From: Flavobacterium psychrophilum
Lineage (GTDB): Bacteria; Bacteroidota; Bacteroidia; Flavobacteriales; Flavobacteriaceae
Direction of reading: 5' to 3'
NCBI GenBank assembly: GCA_001708385.1
Contig: CP012388.1
Span: forward strand, 1,488,001 to 1,552,000
Length of the DNA stretch: 64,000 nt
The position numbers were made by a program, and so were the translations under genes. Within the stretch, counting starts at the first letter, position 1; each line of letters opens with the position of its first letter. The notes beneath the pieces were generated by a model. It saw nothing but the letters and a program-made list of their open reading frames with translations. It was not told the origin of the DNA and did not search any database. Below are positions 18,989 to 27,332 of the stretch, piece by piece.

Positions 18989-19360
18989 TTAAGAAATAAA
19001 TATGGGAGGGTGAAAAACAGCAGCGGAATTTAAGTGAGAATATAAATTATTATACGCTGTTTCGTTGATTTGAACTATTGGAAAAGCAGTCTGGGAAAAG
19101 TTAAAACCTATAACTGTTTCACAAAATAAAACTTCTGCCTGCTGTTGTGCATTTTTCCTTTCAGATTCCTGTTTTTGCTCTTCGGCTGCTTTGGCAAGTT
19201 CTTTCATAAGGTGACACTTACCGTTACAGTGCATCTCCGGTTTTGCCTTGTTTTCACAGAGTTCTTTCACGATATAATCATAATTTACAATGTAATCTAA
19301 AACAGGCATAACCGGTTTTATAAGCAGCAGTGCGACAATTATGAATATAGCTTTTTTCAC
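18989..19360 (-). CDS. Small membrane-anchored protein with CNGKCHLMKEL motif, linked to copper cluster
   Basis: About 123 residues. One N-terminal hydrophobic segment (AIFIIVALLLIKPVMPV) is followed by a short domain with ELCENK and PEMHCNGKCHLMKEL, where two Cys, a His and two Met lie close together. This is a plausible Cu(I) or heme site. The rest is a Glu/Gln/Lys helix and a polar tail ending HPPIFIS. I know the CNGKC pattern from Flavobacteriia hypothetical proteins but no defined function. An ATG at 19375 exists, but a TACTTTTG promoter box (19365-19372) overlaps it, so the GTG at 19360 is the likely start. The mbnP-like gene follows after 112 nt on the same strand. Confidence 0.65.
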   Translation of the reverse strand: MKKAIFIIVALLLIKPVMPVLDYIVNYDYIVKELCENKAKPEMHCNGKCHLMKELAKAAEEQKQESERKNAQQQAEVLFCETVIGFNFSQTAFPIVQINETAYNNLYSHLNSAAVFHPPIFIS

Positions 19361-19364
19361 ACCG

Positions 19365-19387
19365 CAAAAGTACATACCATTCGGTAT
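19365..19387 (-). promoter_or_regulatory. -7 box TACTTTTG with adjacent inverted repeat, candidate operator
   Basis: The minus strand has TACTTTTG (19365-19372). Immediately upstream is ATACC-GAAT-GGTAT (19374-19387), a perfect 5-bp inverted repeat with a 4-nt centre, in the spacer between -33 and -7. A repressor bound there would block the promoter of the CNGKC/copper genes. No regulator is encoded nearby. Confidence 0.4.
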
Positions 19388-19467
19388 AAAAAAAATTTAA
19401 CACCTATAATTTTTAAACCTTTTGCCTGTCTCAATGTCTAATAGATATAACTTTTAAATTTAAGATT

Positions 19468-19893
19468 ATGAAAATGTGGATTTTAGCAATGACGATGATG
19501 GTAGCTGTAGCAGCAAATGCACAAGACAAAAAACACCAGCGCGAGCATTTTACAACAGAACAAAGGGCAGAATTAAAAGCAAAAAAAATGACCCTTGCAC
19601 TCGACCTTAATGAAAAACAGCAAAAAGAAGTGCAGAAATTGTTTGTCGAAAATGGTAGAACACAAGACGAGTACATAAAGCAGTACAGGGAAAAACAAAC
19701 CGTAAAAAAGCTTTCTACGGATGAGAAATTTGAAATAAAAAGCAGAATACTGGACAAAAGGATTGCCATGAATAACAACATGAAAAAAATCCTGAATGAG
19801 AAACAGTTTGAAAAATATGAGCAAATGAAAGCAAACGAGCATCATAAAGTATTAAAAAGGCTGGAGCTACACAAAAATCATAAGCGAAGATAA
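19468..19893 (+). CDS. Small periplasmic Spy/CpxP-like helical protein
   Basis: 141 residues. A signal peptide ends AVAANAQ. The mature protein is a charged helix bundle with TTEQRAELKAKKMTLALDLNEKQQKEVQKLF and later ILNEKQFEKYEQMKA, the two-repeat pattern of LTxxQ / DUF4890 proteins. Spy and CpxP are periplasmic chaperones or sensors induced by envelope stress and metals, which fits a position next to the copper genes. Divergent from the CNGKC gene and followed by a second related ORF. Function is inferred from fold only. Confidence 0.7.
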   Translation: MKMWILAMTMMVAVAANAQDKKHQREHFTTEQRAELKAKKMTLALDLNEKQQKEVQKLFVENGRTQDEYIKQYREKQTVKKLSTDEKFEIKSRILDKRIAMNNNMKKILNEKQFEKYEQMKANEHHKVLKRLELHKNHKRR

Positions 19894-19971
19894 TGGGAAA
19901 GTTGGTCGTTGATACGGGAAAAATGACTACATTTAATACCGTATACAGACTAAACTGTCAACACTTTACCT

Positions 19972-20340
19972 ATGAAAACAACAATTGCCGTTTTAGCTGT
20001 AATGCTTTGTTTTGGGCTTACAGCCAATGCTCAGGATAGCACGAACAATTCTAAGCCTGTTGAGCAGAAACAATATTCTGAAGCAGAGAACACATACAGC
20101 CGCGCTGCAATAAAGGATGTGGTGACACTCTCTAAACATGTAGAGTTGACTTCGGAGCAAAAAAATAATTTAAAGGAAGTATTTACACAAAAGCACCGCA
20201 TGTTTGCAAAAAACATGACTGCCGATCGTAAAAAAACACTTTCTCAAAGTCTCGAAGCAAAACTTAAATCATCTTTAGAACCGGAACAGGTTCAAAAGCT
20301 TGAAGGCAATAAAGAACTCATGAAAACGCTTACTGAGTAA
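19972..20340 (+). CDS. Small secreted helical protein, Spy-like
   Basis: 122 residues. Signal peptide (ends LTANAQ), then a polar helical protein with HVELTSEQKNNLKEVFTQKH and SSLEPEQVQKLEGNKEL, two LTxEQ-like repeats. It is similar in plan, though not closely in sequence, to the preceding gene, 78 nt upstream on the same strand. It ends before a strong terminator, so the two likely form one unit. Periplasmic; role unknown. Confidence 0.65.
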   Translation: MKTTIAVLAVMLCFGLTANAQDSTNNSKPVEQKQYSEAENTYSRAAIKDVVTLSKHVELTSEQKNNLKEVFTQKHRMFAKNMTADRKKTLSQSLEAKLKSSLEPEQVQKLEGNKELMKTLTE

Positions 20341-20360
20341 TCAGTGATTAGTGATAAGCA

Positions 20361-20394
20361 AAAAGCTCCACGTGTTACGTGGAGCTTTTTTATT
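20361..20394. terminator. Bidirectional terminator between Spy-like pair and hemL
   Basis: AAAAGCTCCACG/CGTGGAGCTTTT, 12-bp stem with a 5-nt loop and T-runs on both strands. Confidence 0.9.
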
Positions 20395-20410
20395 TTGCAT
20401 ACATATATCG

Positions 20411-21697
20411 CTATAGTGTTGCCGCTACTTTTCCTATCGCTGCAATTGTAGTGTCAAGGTCTTCATAGCTTAATGCGTCGGTAATAAACCATGTTTCGTA
20501 GGCTGATGGCGCAATATAAATACCTTCGTTAAGCAGCCCGTGGAAAAACTTTTTAAAGGTTTCGTTATCGCCTTTTGCAGCCGATTTAAAATCGGTTACA
20601 GGGTTAGCATCAAAATGAACAGAGATCATTGATCCTGTTCTGTTTATTGTATAATCGAGCCCTGCTTTATCTAATTTATGACGGATACCTTTTTCCAGGT
20701 AAGCTGTTTTTTCAGCCAGCCTGCTAAATATTGCGGCATCAGCATCAAGTGCTTTTAGCATTTCTAATCCCGCAGCCATTGCCAGTGGATTCCCTGATAA
20801 TGTACCGGCCTGGTATACCGGGCCAAGTGGCGCAAGGTAGTTCATGATCTCGTTACGTGCTGCGAAAGCACCTACCGGAAGGCCTCCCCCTATAACCTTA
20901 CCAAAAGCTACAATATCTGCTTTTATATTAAAAAGTTCCTGCGCTCCGCCTTTTGCAAGACGGAATCCCGTCATAACCTCATCAAAAATAAGTAACGTAC
21001 CGTTTGCATCGCAAAGCTGCCTTAAACCTTCTAAAAATCCTTTAGATGGCGGTACGCAACCCATATTTCCTGCAACAGGCTCTACAATAATGGCTGCAAT
21101 TTCGTTTTGGTTTGCTGCAAATAGTTCGCTTACGTTCTGCAGGTCGTTGTAAGTAGCCAAAAGTGTATCTTTTGCAGTGCCTGCTGTAACACCCGGACTG
21201 TTAGGCGAACCAAATGTAACCGCTCCACTTCCTGCCTGTATAAGAAACGAATCTGAATGGCCGTGGTAACAGCCTGCAAATTTTATTATTTTATCGCGCC
21301 CTGTAAATCCTCTGGCAAGACGAATGGCACTCATACAAGCCTCTGTACCTGAATTTACAAAACGTATTTTATCAATATTAGGCACCATTGCTACTGCCAG
21401 CTTAGCAATCTCTGTTTCCAGTGCTGTAGGCATGCCAAATGATGTTCCTTTTTTTGCCTTTTCTATAACCGCATTTACAACAGGCTCATAGGCATGACCT
21501 AAGATCATTGGCCCCCATGAGTTGATATAATCTATGAGCTTGTTGCCATCTTCATCATACAAATAGGCCCCTTTTGCCTCTTTTACAAAAATAGGTGTTC
21601 CTCCCACCGATTTAAAAGCACGGACGGGAGAGTTTACGCCGCCGGGAATTACCTGCTCTGCTTCAGCGAACAGCTGGCTGCTTCTTTGATATAACAT
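20411..21697 (-). CDS. hemL: Glutamate-1-semialdehyde 2,1-aminomutase
   Basis: 428 residues, normal length. It converts glutamate-1-semialdehyde to 5-aminolevulinate, the first committed haem precursor in the C5 pathway. A PLP fold-type I enzyme with [16 protein letters not shown] (about 115-130), [10 protein letters not shown] (about 237-246) and the PLP lysine K267 in [15 protein letters not shown]. It is the last gene of a three-gene minus-strand run (PLP deaminase, glucosaminidase, hemL) with gaps of 4 and 5 nt. Confidence 0.97.
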   Translation of the reverse strand: MLYQRSSQLFAEAEQVIPGGVNSPVRAFKSVGGTPIFVKEAKGAYLYDEDGNKLIDYINSWGPMILGHAYEPVVNAVIEKAKKGTSFGMPTALETEIAKLAVAMVPNIDKIRFVNSGTEACMSAIRLARGFTGRDKIIKFAGCYHGHSDSFLIQAGSGAVTFGSPNSPGVTAGTAKDTLLATYNDLQNVSELFAANQNEIAAIIVEPVAGNMGCVPPSKGFLEGLRQLCDANGTLLIFDEVMTGFRLAKGGAQELFNIKADIVAFGKVIGGGLPVGAFAARNEIMNYLAPLGPVYQAGTLSGNPLAMAAGLEMLKALDADAAIFSRLAEKTAYLEKGIRHKLDKAGLDYTINRTGSMISVHFDANPVTDFKSAAKGDNETFKKFFHGLLNEGIYIAPSAYETWFITDALSYEDLDTTIAAIGKVAATL

Positions 21698-21702
21698 AAT
21701 AT

Positions 21703-22593
21703 TTATTTAACTTTTAATACCTGACCGATTGATAATGCATTACTCGACATATCGTTAAGCTGCATTAGCTGGTCTACAGTAAGATTGTGTTTTTTAGAAA
21801 TAGAGTACATGGTATCGCCTTTTTCTACCGTATAAGTTCCAAACATTGGCGTCTTGGCGGGTGTGGCGGCTACTTGTGGCGTATTTTGTACCGGTTTAGG
21901 AGCTGGAGCCGTGTAGGGCTTGTTTAGAACCTCAGCATCATACTTGTCAAGCTCATATCTTTCAATAAGCCCGATAAGCTTATCCGGATATTTAGGGTCT
22001 GTAGCATAACCTGCTGCCTTAAGACCTTTCGCCCAGCCTTTATAATCGTCTTTATCTAACTTGAAAAGTGCAGCATACCTCCCTCTCGTAGTAAGAAACA
22101 ATGAATGATCGTTATATGATTCTGCCGGATCTTTGTATTTCCTGAAACATTCCTGCGCTGAATCATCATCATGGTAAACGCTTTCGCCTGTCCATCCGGT
22201 ATGGCATTTAATCCCAAAATGGTTATTTGCATTAATACAAAGCGTTCCCCTGCCTGCACCCGATTCTAATACACCCTGTGCAAGCGTAATACTTGCAGGC
22301 ACACCGTGGTTTCGCATGTTTTGTTTTGCCGTTTCTTTAAAGTCGAGAATGTATGCTTTTACAACCTCAGCATATACAACGGTTTTTGATGTAGCTTCTA
22401 ATGTTTCACTATTTCGTGTGGAGCTTGAAGCTGTACTTGTTTTAGAATCAACAGTAGTCCTGATGTTAGGTTTTGAAGTTCTGGTTGTCCTGGTTTTGGC
22501 TGTACTGTTTCTTGATGTTTTTACGCGCGACTTAGATGTTCCGCAGCTCACCAAAAAGCTCAATAAAACTAAAGCTAGAATTTTTTTAAACAT
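21703..22593 (-). CDS. Glucosaminidase (GH73-type) lipoprotein with LysM domain
   Basis: 296 residues. Lipoprotein signal ends SFLVSC; a Ser/Thr/Arg-rich linker (25-65) is followed by a GH73-like N-acetylglucosaminidase domain (about 75-225) with the catalytic Glu in [15 protein letters not shown]. One LysM repeat closes the protein ([20 protein letters not shown] ... [10 protein letters not shown]). It should trim peptidoglycan from the periplasmic face of a membrane. Its stop is 5 nt upstream of hemL, and the deaminase gene ends 4 nt before it, so the three are co-transcribed without an obvious shared pathway. Confidence 0.92.
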   Translation of the reverse strand: MFKKILALVLLSFLVSCGTSKSRVKTSRNSTAKTRTTRTSKPNIRTTVDSKTSTASSSTRNSETLEATSKTVVYAEVVKAYILDFKETAKQNMRNHGVPASITLAQGVLESGAGRGTLCINANNHFGIKCHTGWTGESVYHDDDSAQECFRKYKDPAESYNDHSLFLTTRGRYAALFKLDKDDYKGWAKGLKAAGYATDPKYPDKLIGLIERYELDKYDAEVLNKPYTAPAPKPVQNTPQVAATPAKTPMFGTYTVEKGDTMYSISKKHNLTVDQLMQLNDMSSNALSIGQVLKVK

Positions 22594-22597
22594 TTTC

Positions 22598-23488
22598 TCA
22601 GGTTTTAATTATGGGTAGTTTCTTTCTTCTCAATTCGTTATTCATGCCTGCAATTCCCTGAAGGCCGCCTGTATGTATCAGCAATATATTGGAGTTTTCA
22701 GGAAAATATCCTTTGTTTACCAAATCTATAACGCCAAAAACCATCTTTCCCGTATAAACAGGATCTAAAGGAATACCAGTCTCTTTATAAAAGCCATTTA
22801 TAAACTGTACCAGTTCTTCTGTTATTTTCCCATAACCTCCAAAATGATAGTCTGTTATCAGCTCCCAGTTTCCCGATGGCACAAATTTACAAATATCCTC
22901 AAACAATCCTTCACCTTTCAGGGCAGGAAAACCCATAACCTTTTGGTGCGGCAATGCCGATTTAATAAGTCCAGATACGGTTCCGCCAGTACCTACAGCA
23001 CAAGCGATGTGTGTAAATTGCGCATCCTCGTCATCCAGAATTTCTTCACAGCCTTTTACGGCAAGCGCATTCGTTCCGCCTTCCGGAACCAGATAAAAAT
23101 CACCAAATTCAGCAGTAAGCTCTTCGATAAAAGCAGCTTCTGTTTTACGACGGTAATCATTCCTACTAACAAATTTAAAGATCATACCGCAATCGCGGGC
23201 AAAGGACAAAGTTGGGTTATCCCCAATTTTATTAACCAGTTCTTCTCCCCTTATTATACCAATTGTAGCGAATCCGTATTCTTTTCCGGCGGCTGCCGCG
23301 GCGGCAATATGGTTAGAATAAGCACCACCAAAAGTTAGCAATGCTGTTTTATTTTCTTCTTTTGCTTTAAGGATGTTGTATTTGAGCTTCCTGAATTTAT
23401 TGCCCGAGATATGAGGGTGCAGCAGATCTTCCCTTTTTATGGTGATTTTTATATTGTGCGGAAGGCTAAAATGTATGGGCTGATTCAT
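22598..23488 (-). CDS. PLP-dependent ACC deaminase / D-cysteine desulfhydrase family protein
   Basis: 296 residues from ATG 23488 (MNQPIHFSLPHN). The PLP lysine is in ISGNKFRKLKYN near residue 37; TFGGAYSNHIAA and ACAVGTGGTVSGLI are the substrate and phosphate loops of the fold-type II family. Members release pyruvate and ammonia from ACC or D-cysteine; sequence alone does not separate them. The open frame extends to 23596, but the extra 36 residues are hydrophobic and a near-consensus -7 box (TTACTTTG) sits inside that stretch, so the shorter start is preferred. First gene of the run leading to hemL. Confidence 0.85.
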   Translation of the reverse strand: MNQPIHFSLPHNIKITIKREDLLHPHISGNKFRKLKYNILKAKEENKTALLTFGGAYSNHIAAAAAAGKEYGFATIGIIRGEELVNKIGDNPTLSFARDCGMIFKFVSRNDYRRKTEAAFIEELTAEFGDFYLVPEGGTNALAVKGCEEILDDEDAQFTHIACAVGTGGTVSGLIKSALPHQKVMGFPALKGEGLFEDICKFVPSGNWELITDYHFGGYGKITEELVQFINGFYKETGIPLDPVYTGKMVFGVIDLVNKGYFPENSNILLIHTGGLQGIAGMNNELRRKKLPIIKT

Positions 23489-23622
23489 AAGCATTGCAGA
23501 TACTGCAAAGTAAGCATAAAATACAAACACAGCAAAGCCTGAGCCTGTTAAAGCCTTAAAATTAGCCTTTGTAAGCACCACAAATACTGGCAGCAAAAAA
23601 ATCTTTGTGTTTTAAAATTGCG

Positions 23623-23630
23623 TAATTTTG
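23623..23630 (+). promoter_or_regulatory. -7 element TAATTTTG of the GAF-domain gene
   Basis: TAATTTTG lies 19 nt before the ATG at 23650. An upstream TTTG is only 15 nt away, so the -33 element is uncertain. Confidence 0.5.
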
Positions 23631-23649
23631 CAGGATATATTGTTATTAT

Positions 23650-26028
23650 ATGAAAATGGATTGTGAACAGAATAACTGCAGTCCGCTCATTGCACGCATC
23701 TCTTTCCATAAAGTGCTTGAAACACTGGAAGAAATTGCGGAATCTGATGTAGACTACCGCTCGGATTATGCCAAAGCACTACTAAGGCATGCCGAACCTT
23801 TTCCTGAGCTGCGCGAAGGAATTACAGACCTTTCGCTGCTGGATAAACATGAGAAACTTATAAAAAACCTTCTTGCCGACTTGTTTCCTACGGCACTTAC
23901 AAAAAATGAGATAAAAGCTGCGGCTATACCTTTCTTTAATTTTACCTTTAACCGTACCGACCGTTTTAACGCTATACTGGAAAGCGCCGGTAACGACTTT
24001 GGCATGTCTATACGGGATTTTGAAGACCATGAATTTTATGTTTTTTGCTGCTGCCTTGTATTGAATGGCTATTACGGCTATCATTTTGATTTTAGTAAAC
24101 CCTTGTTTTATGATATACCCGATAAGGATGGTATCATGAAACATTACCGCATTTTGTACAATGCCGATTTTCTTGAAGTTATCCCTACCGATAAAGCCAT
24201 ACAGCTTACACCGGAAGACATAGACTTACTAATGGATAATTTTGACGACCTGGATTTGTGGAAAGAGAAATTTCCACCGGAAAGCTGGGAAATCAGAGGT
24301 TTTGGTATTATTTCTTTGTTTGATGCTACAAGCGAAATTGCTATTTCTAACCTTAAGACCAACCTGCTTACGGGTGATGAATTTAGTGAAATAACCAAAG
24401 AGAATTTTGAAGGCATATTCAGGTCTATTTATAAAATACCCGATCTTAAAATAGGTTTTACCGAAGTAAATACAGATGATAACCTGTTTAAGCTTGCCCC
24501 TTTTAAAACCATAAAGAGCCATATTCTTAAAGGCGTAAGTGAGATGGACTGCAATACTATGTTTTGCGACAAATCACTTGACAGCCTTATGGAGGGTAAA
24601 AAATTCTTCATCATATCGGATGTTGAAGCTTATATCATCAGGAACCCAACCGACAGCGCTTTTGCAGAGCATCTGCTGGCACAGAATATAAAGAGTTGTA
24701 TTCTGGCACCTATTGTTAAGAATGATAAGCTGCTTGGTTTTATAGAACTTGTTTCTGCAAGGCCAAAAGAGCTGAATACTATAAACGCCAACAAACTTGA
24801 TTATCTGCTGCCGTTTATTACAGATACTTTAGAACGTTATTATTCTGAACTGCAAAACGAAGTTGATGCTATCATTCAGAATGAATACACAGCTATACAC
24901 CAAAGTGTTTATTGGAAATTCAGGGATGAGGCATTGCAGCATATAAACAACCGCGATAGTGCCGATCTTGCCTACAAGGAAATTGTATTTAAGGAAGTAT
25001 ATCCTTTATACGGGCAGATCGACATAAAAGGTTCGTCAACAGCTAGAAATGAGTCGATAGAAAAAGACCTTATCCTGCAAACCGACAAGCTTTTATCTGT
25101 GTTCAGATTTATCTACCAACAGGAAAAACTTCCTCTTATCCAGCAACACATTTTCGAGTTGGAGAAGACGGAGGAAGAACTTACCAATACACTTAAAGCC
25201 GATACAGAGTCGATCGTACAAAGCTATATTGCAAATGAGATACATCCGGTATTAAAGCATTTTGATACTACTAATGATGCTATCCATCAAAAAATAGAAA
25301 CGTACTTTAAATCGCTTGATTCTAAAGTTAAGATGGTATACGAAAGCCGTAAGGATTTTGACGAGACGCTATCTATGATCAACAAGCAGATGGCAGAGGT
25401 ACTGGACAGAAAACAGGTAGAAGCACAGGCATTCTTTCCTCACTACTACGAGCGTTTTAAAACAGATGGTGTAGAACATAACCTTTACATAGGTGCTTCT
25501 ATATCACCCAAGCATCCTTATAGCTCAATATACCTTAGCAACCTGAGGTTATGGCAGCTTCAGTCGATGTGTGAGATGGAGAACGAATATTATAAACTTC
25601 GCCCTTCGCTTGCATACGATCTGGATGTAACGTCACTTGTACTGGTATTCAGCTCGCCCATATCTATACGTTTCAGGATGGACGAAAAACGTTTTGATGT
25701 AGATGGCACTTACAATGCCCGATACGAAGTTGTTAAGAAACGTATTGATAAATCGAACATAAAAGGCACTACAAAACGTATTACCGAAAAAGGGAAGATT
25801 ACCATTGTATACTCGCAAAAACAGGAAGAAGCAGAATACAGAAGATACATTCATTACCTGCAGCACAATAATATGCTAGACACCGCTGTAGAAAACTTTG
25901 AAGTAGAAGACCTGCAGGGTGTCACCGGGCTTAAAGCGTTACGCGTGGGCATTCTTTACAATAGTGAAGATAAATCCAGCGGAACTTTAAGTTATGACGA
26001 CCTTCTAAAAGAAATATCACATAAATAA
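23650..26028 (+). CDS. Large GAF-domain protein, cytoplasmic, unknown role
   Basis: 792 residues with no signal peptide or membrane segment. A helical N-terminal region (1-220) is followed by a GAF-like sensor domain (about 250-400; CILAPIVKNDKLLGFIELVS is its core strand). Residues about 410-600 are long charged helices, probably coiled coil (ELEKTEEELTNTLKADTES). The C-terminal 190 residues are mixed alpha/beta. No output domain (kinase, GGDEF or HTH) is visible, so signal transfer would have to be by protein contact. Flavobacteria often carry a protein of this layout. Single-gene unit with promoter and terminator. Ligand unknown. Confidence 0.75.
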   Translation: MKMDCEQNNCSPLIARISFHKVLETLEEIAESDVDYRSDYAKALLRHAEPFPELREGITDLSLLDKHEKLIKNLLADLFPTALTKNEIKAAAIPFFNFTFNRTDRFNAILESAGNDFGMSIRDFEDHEFYVFCCCLVLNGYYGYHFDFSKPLFYDIPDKDGIMKHYRILYNADFLEVIPTDKAIQLTPEDIDLLMDNFDDLDLWKEKFPPESWEIRGFGIISLFDATSEIAISNLKTNLLTGDEFSEITKENFEGIFRSIYKIPDLKIGFTEVNTDDNLFKLAPFKTIKSHILKGVSEMDCNTMFCDKSLDSLMEGKKFFIISDVEAYIIRNPTDSAFAEHLLAQNIKSCILAPIVKNDKLLGFIELVSARPKELNTINANKLDYLLPFITDTLERYYSELQNEVDAIIQNEYTAIHQSVYWKFRDEALQHINNRDSADLAYKEIVFKEVYPLYGQIDIKGSSTARNESIEKDLILQTDKLLSVFRFIYQQEKLPLIQQHIFELEKTEEELTNTLKADTESIVQSYIANEIHPVLKHFDTTNDAIHQKIETYFKSLDSKVKMVYESRKDFDETLSMINKQMAEVLDRKQVEAQAFFPHYYERFKTDGVEHNLYIGASISPKHPYSSIYLSNLRLWQLQSMCEMENEYYKLRPSLAYDLDVTSLVLVFSSPISIRFRMDEKRFDVDGTYNARYEVVKKRIDKSNIKGTTKRITEKGKITIVYSQKQEEAEYRRYIHYLQHNNMLDTAVENFEVEDLQGVTGLKALRVGILYNSEDKSSGTLSYDDLLKEISHK

Positions 26029-26043
26029 ACTCCTTATTTTAGA

Positions 26044-26075
26044 GCAAAAAGGCAGCCAATTGGCTGCCTTTTTGC
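26044..26075. terminator. Bidirectional terminator, GAF gene / HD gene
   Basis: GCAAAAAGGCAGCC mirrored by GGCTGCCTTTTTGC around AATT, a near-perfect palindrome with T-runs on both strands. It serves two convergent genes. Confidence 0.9.
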
Positions 26076-26090
26076 TTATATAAATTTGTG

Positions 26091-27305
26091 TTATACCATT
26101 ACTTTAAATGCATAGACAAATGCTGCAACGCTGCTTAAAATACCCACAGTAAATATAGCATATGTCATTCGCAGGAGTTTATATTTTCGGTTAAGTACTA
26201 ACCCCAGGAAATATAGGTCTTTAATCATACTTCCGTATAAATACTCCCTGTCTTTCATCATTTCGTTAACAGCCCACTCATATTCTGCTAAAGGCATCTT
26301 ATAAAAATTACCAAAGAAAAGCAGGTTTACTTTTCGATCTTCAATATCCTTACGGGTAAACGTTCCGCTGGTAACTTTAGGACGTGTGGAAAGTATCGCA
26401 AAAACAATTGATACCACACTAAAAAATATTAGTATAAAGGTAGGCATAACAAGGTGCGCATTACTAGGGCTATCCAGTTTTGGCACCAGTGTACTAAGCG
26501 ATACTGATATAATAATGGCATTTACAGACAGCAGGATATTTGCCTTACTATCTGCAATTTCGCTTAAGCGCGTATGATTGGTAAGTGTCACCTTAAACAT
26601 GGTATCTATACCCCTGTCCGGTTTTGTTTCCTTATCCAGTTTTTCTTTCTCCTTCTTTTCTTTTTTTTCCTTCTTAGCCTGATTGTCTTTTACTTCACTC
26701 TTCTTTTCGGACTGAAGCTCGTAAATTATATTCTGAAGCCTTGCAATATTGGCTTCTTTAAGTGGTTGCAAAGTCTCCTTGCCATAATCGGAATAAAAAC
26801 GATGCTCGTGAATAAGCACATTCCTGTTGATAAGCGCCCACTCCAGATCGGTAAACGTTTTTCCCTGGGTAATCTTCCATTCTTCGCGAAGCAATTGCGA
26901 AAGGTTACAATAATTCTCATCAGAAAAGTGCGAACAATCAGCATCACGCATTATTTTCTCATCACGCGTCTGTGGCTCGGCACCGAGCTTGGTAACCTTT
27001 ATTAAATCGGCCACATGCTGTGCATTGGTTGTAGTGTAACCGTTAGCAGTTAAAAATTCAACAGCCATAACACCGCTACGCTCTTCATGGTTTAGCGGTC
27101 CTTCAATATATCCGGCATCATGAAACCATGCGGCAAGCACCAGCGCTTCGGTATCATCTTCGCCTACACCCTCTGCTTTTGCTATACTCCGCGCATTGTT
27201 TACCACACGTAAAGTATGGTTAAAATTGTGGTAAATATAATCGGGAGATAGTTTATCTTTGAATAAACCAAAAACATGATTTTCGGCTTTTTGAACTAGA
27301 TTCAT
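26091..27305 (-). CDS. HD phosphohydrolase fused to Pycsar-effector-like transmembrane domain (DUF5706)
   Basis: 404 residues from ATG 27305 (MNLVQKAENHVFG). Residues 20-190 form an HD domain: H26/H30 (YHNFNHT), H62-D63 (WFHDAGY) and D121/D123 (MRDADCSHF) are metal ligands of phosphohydrolases that act on nucleotides. A Lys/Glu-rich linker (200-230) leads to a membrane module (235-404) with RLSEIADSKANILLSVNAII, the hallmark of the DUF5706 / PycTM family, and three or four hydrophobic segments. PycTM is the membrane-damaging effector of Pycsar anti-phage systems, triggered by cCMP or cUMP. No cyclase gene is visible here. The stand-alone HD fusion may regulate or destroy its own ligand. It is divergent, 27 nt from the phosphoesterase-barrel gene. 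Confidence 0.82.
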   Translation of the reverse strand: MNLVQKAENHVFGLFKDKLSPDYIYHNFNHTLRVVNNARSIAKAEGVGEDDTEALVLAAWFHDAGYIEGPLNHEERSGVMAVEFLTANGYTTTNAQHVADLIKVTKLGAEPQTRDEKIMRDADCSHFSDENYCNLSQLLREEWKITQGKTFTDLEWALINRNVLIHEHRFYSDYGKETLQPLKEANIARLQNIIYELQSEKKSEVKDNQAKKEKKEKKEKEKLDKETKPDRGIDTMFKVTLTNHTRLSEIADSKANILLSVNAIIISVSLSTLVPKLDSPSNAHLVMPTFILIFFSVVSIVFAILSTRPKVTSGTFTRKDIEDRKVNLLFFGNFYKMPLAEYEWAVNEMMKDREYLYGSMIKDLYFLGLVLNRKYKLLRMTYAIFTVGILSSVAAFVYAFKVMV

Positions 27306-27332
27306 AGGGCAGGAATTTAATACAACCAAATT

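Noticed and set aside
23488..23596. Hydrophobic N-terminal extension of the PLP deaminase
   Set aside because: No known member has a membrane segment there, and a near-consensus -7 box lies inside it.
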